DNA from: Haloarcula sebkhae
GTDB lineage: Archaea; Halobacteriota; Halobacteria; Halobacteriales; Haloarculaceae
Direction of reading: 5' to 3'
Assembly (NCBI RefSeq): GCF_014647415.1
Contig: NZ_BMPD01000009.1
Coordinates: 62,001-126,000, forward strand
Length of the DNA stretch: 64,000 nucleotides
The notes beneath the pieces were generated by a model that was not told the origin of the DNA, ran no database searches, and saw nothing but the letters and a program-made list of their open reading frames with translations. The position numbers and the translations under genes were made by a program. Of this stretch, positions 57,461 through 64,000 are shown piece after piece. Within the stretch, counting starts at the first letter, position 1. Every line of letters begins with the position of its first letter.

Positions 57461-58519
57461 ATGCGTGTCGCGGTCGTCGCCATGGAGACGAGTCAGTACC
57501 GGGACACAGTGGGCCGGACCCGGCTGGAGCGGGTGGCTACCGAACTCGCCGCTGCCGGCCACGACGTGACCGTGTTCTGCTCGCAGTGGTGGCCGGGGTT
57601 CGACAACCAGCGCGAGCGCGACGGCATCACGTACCGCGCCGTCACCGTCTCGCCGACCGTACCCTCGTTCTGTGTCCGCCTCCCGTTCATGTTGGCACGA
57701 TTCCGACCGGATGTCGTCCACGTCCACCCGACGCCGGCGTCGGTCGCGCTCGCGGCCAAGGCCGGCGCAACACTTTCGCGAGCGCCGCTTCTCACGGAGT
57801 GGTACGGGGATGAGGACATACCCGAGAGTCGCCGCGCCGACCTCGCGCTCCGGGCCTCGGACTGCCTCATCACACCCTCTGAACTCGTCCGTACGCGGGT
57901 CCGCGAACGGGGAGCGACGGCGGACCAGACTGCGATACTCCCACAGAGCATCGACATGGGCCTCGTTAAACAGGCCGACGTCGACGAAGAGATCGACGTG
58001 GTGTACGCCCACCGACTGGACGGCAGCGCGAACGTCGAGTCGCTACTGCTGGGTCTGGCAGAACTCAGACAGAAGGGCTGGTCGGCGACAATCATCGGTG
58101 ACGGCCCGGAACGGGAGTACTACGAACAGGAGGCTGCCGACCTCCGAATCGACGACCGCGTGACCTTCGTCGGCGCGTGCGACATCGAAGAGCGCGTCTC
58201 GATTTACAAGGGTGCACACGTCTTCGTCCAGACAGCGTTCCGGGAGTGCTTCGCCACGGACCTCCTCTGGGCGATGGCCTGTGGCTGTATCGGCATCGTG
58301 GAGTACCAGGCCGAGTCGTCGGCCCACGAACTCATCGAACAGCGTGACCGCGCGTTCCGGGTGACGAACCCGCAGGAGATCGCCGACAAAATCACCGAAT
58401 CGGCCGGTTTCGAGCGCCGGACCGTCGACGAGTCCTTCGCCGAGTTCGACCACGCGCAGGTCCGGGCGGAGTACGAGGACCTGTACGAGTCGCGTATCGA
58501 GAGTGTCGGTCTATTCTGA
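57461..58519 (+). CDS. Glycosyltransferase of GT-B fold (GT4-like)
   Basis: This 352-residue cytoplasmic protein shows the two Rossmann-like lobes of GT-B enzymes. The N lobe opens MRVAVVAMETSQYRDTVGRTRLERVATELAAAGHDVTVF, and the acceptor lobe holds VVHVHPTPASVALAAK. The donor lobe carries ATIIGDGPEREYYEQEAADL and, further on, CFATDLLWAMACGCIGIVEY. The last block normally reads ExFGxxxxEAMACG; here the second Glu is Trp. It is probably a sugar-nucleotide-dependent transferase for surface glycan or lipid. The start at 57461 is close to no obvious promoter. The gene is flanked by unrelated membrane genes. Confidence 0.85.
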   Translation: MRVAVVAMETSQYRDTVGRTRLERVATELAAAGHDVTVFCSQWWPGFDNQRERDGITYRAVTVSPTVPSFCVRLPFMLARFRPDVVHVHPTPASVALAAKAGATLSRAPLLTEWYGDEDIPESRRADLALRASDCLITPSELVRTRVRERGATADQTAILPQSIDMGLVKQADVDEEIDVVYAHRLDGSANVESLLLGLAELRQKGWSATIIGDGPEREYYEQEAADLRIDDRVTFVGACDIEERVSIYKGAHVFVQTAFRECFATDLLWAMACGCIGIVEYQAESSAHELIEQRDRAFRVTNPQEIADKITESAGFERRTVDESFAEFDHAQVRAEYEDLYESRIESVGLF

Positions 58520-58566
58520 TCGAACGGCGTTCAGACGCGCTGACGACGCGGACAAATCGCCACCAG

Positions 58567-60306
58567 TCAGTACGGGATGACGCGGAATCCTTCGGGAAGC
58601 ACCAGTCCGAACACGAGGAACAGCGCGGCCGCGATACCCGCCGCCATGAGGGCATAGGGTGCCTGGCTCCTGACGTGGACCATGTGGTCGCTTCCGCTCG
58701 TTGAGGAGGCCAAGACGGTCGTATCGCTGATCGGCGAGGTGTGATCACCGAAGATACCGCCACTGAACACCGCGCCGAGGACGAGTGGGAGGTTCGCGCC
58801 CGTCGAGAACGCCAGCGGGATGGCGATGGGGAACATGATGCCGTAGGTCGACCACGATGACCCATCGGAGAAGCTGACAAACGACGTCACAAGGAAGACG
58901 CCGACCGGAATGATGAACGCCGGCACGCCGCCGAAGACGTTCGTCACGAACGACGAGATACCCAGTATCGTCACCGCGTTCTGGATGGAACTGGCGAACA
59001 TCAGGATGACAGCCGCGAGGAGGATGCCCTTGAAGCCGACCATCATCGCATCGGTCGCGTCGTCGTTGGACGGGATGTCGCCCTTCCAGCGATACAGCAG
59101 GAAGCCGACGATGAGTGCTGAGAACGAGGCGAGACCCAACTGGACGCCCCCGATGTTGAATGCCCACGGCCCGCTCGGCGGCGTGATTAGCTGCCAACTG
59201 CCGAGCTGGAGCAGCGTGGCCCCCATCCCTTCCTTCCCCTTGACGTAGATGACGGGGCTGGCCCGCCAGAACATCGCACCGAGGCCGACGACGATCATGG
59301 TGACAATGGGCCAGGCGAAGTTCCGCCAGTCCGGCGTGGCGGTTTCGGACACCTCGTACTCGTCCATCTCCGCGGAAATCATCGGGTCGGCATCGTCGCC
59401 GACGACCTTCCCCTCGTTTCTCGCTCGGGACTCCTCGGTTCCCATCCCGTAGATGTTTGGCACGACTTGCCACGCGACGAGGCCAGCGAGGCCGAGCGCA
59501 ATCCACGAATAGAAGCCGGTAAACAGCGTGTTGAAAAACAGCGGCCAGACGGCCCCGGTCGCCGCGGTGACCTGCTCGCCGCCGGTGTTCACGAAGTTGG
59601 TCATGCTGGCCGGGAGCGTTCCCTGCTGCTGTGCCTCGACGAGGCCGCCCCCGATGAAGCCGACCATTGCCGCGCCCCACGTTGAGTAGAACGCAAGCCG
59701 GGACGCTGGTGACCCCGCCGAGTCGACGTAGTAGGCCAGTTTGGCCCGTGACACGTCGAACTTGTCTGTCAGCGGGCGCATCATCGAGCCGACCACGAGG
59801 CAGTTGAAGTAGTCGTCGATGTGGATGGCGATACCGGCCAGAAATGCGGCTTTCTCGGCATCTGCGGCGGAATCGGCTCGCGCCACCAGCGCCTCCAGCA
59901 CGCCCTGGATCGCCCCGGCTCGGATCATCAGTCCGATCAGCCCGCCGATTGCGAAGATGGCGAGCAGGACGTTCTTCACGTACCACTCCCCGAACAGCGG
60001 GGCCGTGGCGATGATCTCCGGAACGAGCTTCAGCCCGAAGATACCTCCGAGTACGATGCCACCGACGCCGACTGTCCAGGGACTCCCGTCGTCGGCCTGT
60101 GGCTGGATAGTTGCCACTTCACCGCCAGCGGTGATCAGGTCCGACGGGACCCCAACAGCCTGAGGATGTAACGCGCCGACCAGCATGCCTGTGATGACGA
60201 TGCCTACGAACAGCCCGATAAGCGCGTCCCGGGTGTACCAGGCGAGACCGATGGCGACGAGCGCGGGAACGATCGACCACGGTCCAGCCGCGATTCCCTC
60301 AACCAT
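58567..60306 (-). CDS. NhaC-type Na+/H+ antiporter, second copy
   Basis: This protein of 579 residues has about 12-13 membrane spans. NhaC blocks include AAFLAGIAIHIDDYFNCLVVGSMMRPLTDK, SFSDGSSWSTYGIMFPIAIPLAF and FGDHTSPISDTTVLASSTSG. A cytoplasmic loop of about 60 residues (NIYGMGTEESRARNEGKVVGDDADP) splits the halves. It is only distantly like the first NhaC gene. ATG 60306 is 26 bases from a CTATATTAAG box (60327-60336) and is chosen over 60402. It is divergent from XPB helicase, the box probably being shared. Confidence 0.9.
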   Translation of the reverse strand: MVEGIAAGPWSIVPALVAIGLAWYTRDALIGLFVGIVITGMLVGALHPQAVGVPSDLITAGGEVATIQPQADDGSPWTVGVGGIVLGGIFGLKLVPEIIATAPLFGEWYVKNVLLAIFAIGGLIGLMIRAGAIQGVLEALVARADSAADAEKAAFLAGIAIHIDDYFNCLVVGSMMRPLTDKFDVSRAKLAYYVDSAGSPASRLAFYSTWGAAMVGFIGGGLVEAQQQGTLPASMTNFVNTGGEQVTAATGAVWPLFFNTLFTGFYSWIALGLAGLVAWQVVPNIYGMGTEESRARNEGKVVGDDADPMISAEMDEYEVSETATPDWRNFAWPIVTMIVVGLGAMFWRASPVIYVKGKEGMGATLLQLGSWQLITPPSGPWAFNIGGVQLGLASFSALIVGFLLYRWKGDIPSNDDATDAMMVGFKGILLAAVILMFASSIQNAVTILGISSFVTNVFGGVPAFIIPVGVFLVTSFVSFSDGSSWSTYGIMFPIAIPLAFSTGANLPLVLGAVFSGGIFGDHTSPISDTTVLASSTSGSDHMVHVRSQAPYALMAAGIAAALFLVFGLVLPEGFRVIPY

Positions 60307-60326
60307 GCCGGCAGGTCTAGGTGGCG

Positions 60327-60336
60327 CTATATTAAG
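60327..60336. promoter_or_regulatory. TATA-like box between divergent NhaC and XPB genes
   Basis: CTATATTAAG lies about 26 bases from the NhaC start on one side and about 50 from the XPB start on the other. It looks bidirectional in composition (CTTAATATAG on the minus strand). Confidence 0.5.
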
Positions 60337-60381
60337 GTATGTATTCGCAACCGCCTCAGTGAGTGTCCAGACGAAACCCGT

Positions 60382-62274
60382 TTGAGCGTCGACACCCTCC
60401 AATCAGTAGTGACAGCTGAGGAGCCAGCCGACCGAGACGACGACTCGGACCCCGCCACGGAACTCGAACTCGACGCCGTCTACGACGCTATCGACGCCGT
60501 CGGTCGTCCGCACCTGACGGCGACGGAGTTCTCCCGAAAGACGGACCTGACACCCGACGAGGCGCGGGCAGAACTGGAGCGTCTCGCCGACGACGGCGAC
60601 ATCGAGCGCCAGAACGTGTCCGAGGTCGAGTCTGTATGGTATCCGACAGACATCGCCGAGGTAACTGACCGAGAGCGTGTGGTCCTGTTTCCCGACCGCA
60701 GGGAGGTCGTCGTCGAACACCCCGACCAGTTCACGCGGGCACAGCTCTCGCAGTTCGCCCGCCTGCAGGACACCAACCGCTCGGGCGGCTACGTGTACGA
60801 ACTCCGCGAGGAGGACATCTGGGCCGCACCGCACGAATCCCTGGAGGACCTGCTAGCGACGATGCGGGACGTGCTGGGCGAGCGCTCGCCCCACCTCGAA
60901 GAGTGGGTGACGAGCCAGTGGGAACGCGCCCGGAAGTTCCGCCTGAAGACCCACGAGGACGGGTACGTCGTGCTCGAAGCCGACAGCGACGACCTGATGG
61001 GGAACGTCGCCCGGCCGAAACTCGACGACGACCACCTCCGAGCCCCGATTTCTGACTCCGAGTCGTGGGTCAACGAGGACGCGACCGCCGAAATCAAGCG
61101 CACGCTGTACGAGGCGGGGTATCCGGTCCGGGACGACCGTGACCTCGAAACGGGCGACGCCATCGAGATGGACCTCCGTCTACGCCTGCGAGACTACCAG
61201 CAGGACTGGGTGGAGCGGTTCACCGAACAGGGCTCGGGCGTGTTCGTCGGCCCGCCCGGGTCTGGCAAGACCGTCGCCGCGATGGGTGCGATGGCCGCTA
61301 TCAGCGGCGAAACGCTGATTCTCGTCCCCTCCCGTGAGCTCGCGACCCAGTGGCACGACGAACTGGTCCGGCACACTTCGTTGACCGACGACGACATCGG
61401 CGAGTACCACGGCGGCGAGAAGTCTATCCGCCCCGTTACCATCGCCACTTACCGGACCGCGGGGATGGACCGGCACCGGAAGCTGTTCGACCAGCGCAAG
61501 TGGGGCCTCATCGTCTTCGACGAGGTCCACCACGTCCCGTCGCCGATTCACCGCCGAAGCGCCGATCTCCAGACCAAACACCGCCTGGGGCTGACCGCCA
61601 CGCCGACCAGAGAGAGCGACGACGAGGAGGAGATATTCACGCTCATCGGCCCGCCCATCGGCACGGACTGGGGCAAACTGTTCGACGAGGGCTACGTCGC
61701 CGAGCCTGAGGTCGAAATCCGCCTTGTGCCGTGGGGGAACGAGACCGAACAGTCCGAGTATAGCTCTACCTCGGGCCACGACCGCCGGCAGGCCGCTGCC
61801 AGCAACACCGGGAAAATCGACGAGATCCGCTACGCGCTGGCCGAGAACCCGGCCGCAAAGGCGCTGGTGTTCATCGAGTATCTCGACCAGGGCGAGGCCA
61901 TCAGCGAGGCCATCGATGCGCCGTTTATCAGCGGCGAGACGCCACACGCCCGCCGGGAGAAGCTGTTTGACGAATTCCGCCGTGGCGAACTGAACACGCT
62001 GGTCGTCTCCCGCGTCGGCGACGAGGGGATCGACCTGCCGGACGCCGAACTCGCGCTCGTCGCTTCTGGTCTGGGTGGGTCCCGTCGGCAGGGCGCACAG
62101 CGGGCCGGGCGGACGATGCGCCCCGCCGGTGACGCCCGGATGGTCATTCTTGCGACGCGAGGGACGACGGAGGAGGACTTCGTCCGCCGGCAGATGCGCC
62201 ACCTCGCCTCGAAGGGCATCCGCGTGACAGAGACAGAGGCCGAGGCCGTCGAGCCGCCGGTGAAGACGGAGTGA
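60382..62274 (+). CDS. XPB-type superfamily 2 DNA helicase
   Basis: This 630-residue helicase resembles archaeal XPB. Residues 25-260 form an N-terminal DNA-recognition part. The motor has Walker A GPPGSGKT, DEVHH, LTATPTRESDDEEE and the late ARREKLFDEFRRGELNTLVVSRVGDEGIDLPDA and GAQRAGRTMRP blocks. TTG at 60382 is used as the start because the acidic N-terminal stretch looks coding from there; GTG 60409 is the alternative. Archaeal XPB pairs with Bax1 nuclease, but no bax1 gene is adjacent here. It would act in DNA repair or open-complex formation. Confidence 0.9.
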   Translation: MSVDTLQSVVTAEEPADRDDDSDPATELELDAVYDAIDAVGRPHLTATEFSRKTDLTPDEARAELERLADDGDIERQNVSEVESVWYPTDIAEVTDRERVVLFPDRREVVVEHPDQFTRAQLSQFARLQDTNRSGGYVYELREEDIWAAPHESLEDLLATMRDVLGERSPHLEEWVTSQWERARKFRLKTHEDGYVVLEADSDDLMGNVARPKLDDDHLRAPISDSESWVNEDATAEIKRTLYEAGYPVRDDRDLETGDAIEMDLRLRLRDYQQDWVERFTEQGSGVFVGPPGSGKTVAAMGAMAAISGETLILVPSRELATQWHDELVRHTSLTDDDIGEYHGGEKSIRPVTIATYRTAGMDRHRKLFDQRKWGLIVFDEVHHVPSPIHRRSADLQTKHRLGLTATPTRESDDEEEIFTLIGPPIGTDWGKLFDEGYVAEPEVEIRLVPWGNETEQSEYSSTSGHDRRQAAASNTGKIDEIRYALAENPAAKALVFIEYLDQGEAISEAIDAPFISGETPHARREKLFDEFRRGELNTLVVSRVGDEGIDLPDAELALVASGLGGSRRQGAQRAGRTMRPAGDARMVILATRGTTEEDFVRRQMRHLASKGIRVTETEAEAVEPPVKTE

Positions 62275-62286
62275 GCAGGCGAGGAG

Positions 62287-62895
62287 CTACGCTCGCGCCC
62301 GGAAAAACGCGAACACCCCACCGAGTTCGTCGTCGACGGTCTCGACATCGGTGACGGAAAAGCCGGCCTCGGTCAGTAGCTCACGATTGCGCTCGCGGCC
62401 GTGGAAGCTCCAAGCCATCTCAGTATCGGTCCCTAACCAGTCCTCGTTGGTGCCTTCCCACTGTTCGTCGCCCAGCGCGGCCAGTAGCCGACCGCCCGGT
62501 TCGAGCACGCGCTCGAACTCGCCGAAGACAGCGGCGTGTTCCGCTCGCGGGACGTGGATGACCGCGTGCAGTGAGACGACCGCATCGAACGTATCTGCCG
62601 GGAACGGCAGCGCCGCCAGCTCTCCCTGACAGAGCCGCGATCCGGGGAGCCGCTCGCCTGCCATCTGTAGCTGCTCACGAGAGATATCCAGCCCCGTGAC
62701 GGTGTGATCGGCTGCGAGAACGTCCATCGCGGGCGTCCCAGCGCCACAGCCGGCATCGAGAATCCGGCTCTCGGCGGGCAGCCGATCCGCAAGGTCCGCG
62801 ACCAGATCGCGCTCGCGACCCTCGCCGTCACGCTGGGCTGCGTATGCCGCGGCGATATCGTCGTAGCCCTCGCGGACGATGTCGCGTCGGTTCAT
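62287..62895 (-). CDS. SAM-dependent class I methyltransferase
   Basis: This 202-residue protein has the Rossmann SAM-binding fold: motif I is ILDAGCGAGTPAMDVL, the acidic ribose contact follows in TGLDISREQL, and motif IV-like is FDAVVSLHAVIH. The C-terminal beta strands carry ERVLEPGGRLLAALGDEQW. The substrate is unknown. ATG 62895 (MNRRDIVREGYDDIAAAYA) fits the family start and removes residues of non-typical composition. It converges on XPB, 12 bases from its stop. Confidence 0.9.
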   Translation of the reverse strand: MNRRDIVREGYDDIAAAYAAQRDGEGRERDLVADLADRLPAESRILDAGCGAGTPAMDVLAADHTVTGLDISREQLQMAGERLPGSRLCQGELAALPFPADTFDAVVSLHAVIHVPRAEHAAVFGEFERVLEPGGRLLAALGDEQWEGTNEDWLGTDTEMAWSFHGRERNRELLTEAGFSVTDVETVDDELGGVFAFFRARA

Positions 62896-63011
62896 ACGCG
62901 GTGCTCTCGACTGTCCGGAATAGCTCTTTGGGTGGTGTGTGAGCGGGGACACTCCGGGCACCCTCGCATACACGGCTGGCCGGCGATTGAACTTCCGGCG
63001 TATAATCGAAG

Positions 63012-64000
63012 TTACGCCGTATCTGTGTCGAGTCGCCGCGCGGTCTCTGCCACGTCCTGAATCTTCTCCGTCTGCTTCTCATTCGTCGCCGCGAGGTCGT
63101 CGAGCTGTGCCGACATCTCGTCGATGCCGTTCGACAGTTCGTCGACCATGCTGGCGACTTCTTCTGTCGACGCCGCCTGGTCGTCGGTCGCTGCGGACAC
63201 CTCCTGAATGCCCTGTGATGCCTCGTTGACCGCCGAGACGATCTCTTCGAGTCGTTCGGCTGCCGTCTCGACCTGGTCGATACCCTCCGTTACCTGCTCG
63301 GTCACAGTTTCGAGGCTCTCGACGGCGTCGACGGTCTCGTCCTGAATCTCCGTGACGGTGTCCTCGATCTGGTTCGCGTGTTCCTGTGAGTCCCCGGCGA
63401 GCGTTTTGATTTCGTCGGCGACGACGGCGAACCCGTCGCCCGCTTCCCCGGCGCGGGCAGCCTCGATGGAGGCGTTCAGCGCGAGCATGTTGGTCTGGTC
63501 CGCGATGTCGTTTATCACTTCGACGATGTCGTCGATCTCGTCGGCCTGCTCCTGTAAGCCCGCGATGTCAGCCGACACCGTATCGACGGCGTCGTCGACA
63601 TCGTTCATCATGGCCGCGGCCTGCTGTGCGGCTTCGTTCCCGCGCTCAGCTTTCTGCTCGGCCGATGTGCTGGTACTTGCGACCTCCTCGGCGGTCGAGG
63701 CGATCTCTTCGATTGTCGCGCTCATATCCGCGACCTCGCCCGCCACTTCGTCCATCGACTCGGACTGACTCTCGGCGGCGGCGTTAATCTGCTTGTTCGT
63801 CTGGGCGACCTCCTCGGCGGAGGTGCTCAGTTCGTCGATAGGCTCCTGCAGTCCGCTTTCGACTTCCTGCATCAGCGTCTGCTGGTCATCGATTGCCGAT
63901 TCCAGACGCTGGCTGTACGAGTCGATGTAGGTGTCCATCGCGACCTGCTGGTCGAGGTTGAGCAGTTTGAACACTGACAGCGCCCGCGACTGCATTTCTT
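63012..64000 (-). CDS. HemAT-like aerotaxis transducer, 5' part missing (window edge)
   Basis: The visible 329 codons run to the window end, and the gene continues beyond. The opening visible residues ([23 protein letters not shown]) match the end of a protoglobin heme sensor and its link, as in HemAT. The rest is the methyl-accepting signalling domain: a long helical bundle with Glu/Gln methylation-like pairs and the conserved hairpin [29 protein letters not shown]. There is no membrane span in this part, as expected for soluble HemAT. It responds to oxygen and signals to CheA. The stop is at 63012. Confidence 0.9.
   Translation of the reverse strand, partial: EMQSRALSVFKLLNLDQQVAMDTYIDSYSQRLESAIDDQQTLMQEVESGLQEPIDELSTSAEEVAQTNKQINAAAESQSESMDEVAGEVADMSATIEEIASTAEEVASTSTSAEQKAERGNEAAQQAAAMMNDVDDAVDTVSADIAGLQEQADEIDDIVEVINDIADQTNMLALNASIEAARAGEAGDGFAVVADEIKTLAGDSQEHANQIEDTVTEIQDETVDAVESLETVTEQVTEGIDQVETAAERLEEIVSAVNEASQGIQEVSAATDDQAASTEEVASMVDELSNGIDEMSAQLDDLAATNEKQTEKIQDVAETARRLDTDTA

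Overview
The window reads as chromosomal DNA of an extremely halophilic archaeon (class Halobacteria), most likely Haloarcula-like; the genus is my inference, the class is well supported. The support is: high GC with Asp/Glu-rich, Lys-poor proteins; many Tat (RR) lipoprotein signals; archaeal information-processing genes (aIF2-beta, the KH/beta-CASP nuclease aCPSF1, XPB-type helicase, archaeal ProRS); the archaeal lipid enzyme glycerol-1-phosphate dehydrogenase; and a recurring arrangement in which a TTTATTA-like box lies about 23-30 bases before the start codon, as expected of leaderless haloarchaeal transcripts. I see no rRNA, tRNA, CRISPR array, integrase or recognisable transposase, so this is a core-like region with scattered small lineage-specific genes.

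Layout. 0-7.9 kb: aroA, divergent from an SDR oxidoreductase across a palindrome-rich gap; a ZIP metal transporter; a double-domain KaiC-like ATPase followed 6 bases later by a PAS histidine kinase; and an archaeal ornithine cyclodeaminase-type (TIGR00300) protein. 8-16 kb: an acetolactate-synthase-like ThDP enzyme, an HMCES/YedK DNA-protein crosslinker, a cysteine synthase, aIF2-beta, a wHTH/DICT pair and a CapA-like lipoprotein. 15-25 kb: a stand-alone SdhA/NadB-like flavoprotein, an NhaC antiporter, a three-gene ABC importer resembling the thiamine system, and an orphan E1-alpha dehydrogenase subunit. 25-31 kb: an Nramp-like carrier lacking the canonical metal site, translationally coupled to a small P-loop NTPase, then aCPSF1.

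31-41 kb: two tandem 51-residue zinc-ribbon proteins; a Tat lipoprotein of Tp34/P19 type and a DyP/EfeB-like Tat lipoprotein (possible iron handling); a membrane-protein/wHTH pair; a degenerate DUF62 protein next to proS; a patatin-like lipase; and a 490-base gene-poor gap with a strong hairpin and a strong TATA box. 41-49 kb: a very large glutamate synthase with an operator-like inverted repeat in front of its promoter, an SPFH protein, an NAD-dependent epimerase and a TrmB-type sugar regulator. 49-58.5 kb: a secreted GH3 beta-glucosidase, a possible palindromic mini-element, G1P dehydrogenase, a degenerate Nudix protein, an S9 peptidase, a DUF2339 multispan protein and a glycosyltransferase. 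58.5-64 kb: a second NhaC-type antiporter, XPB helicase, a methyltransferase, and a HemAT-like aerotaxis transducer cut by the window edge.

Functionally the window mixes housekeeping (aromatic amino acids, cysteine, glutamate, translation, RNA 3' end formation, membrane lipid) with ion homeostasis (two NhaC carriers, ZIP, Nramp-like), signalling (KaiC-kinase, HemAT, DICT, CBS) and envelope functions. The least explained parts are the tandem zinc ribbons, the Nramp-like/P-loop couple, the DUF62 protein with a lost active site, and the 39.9-40.3 kb gap.
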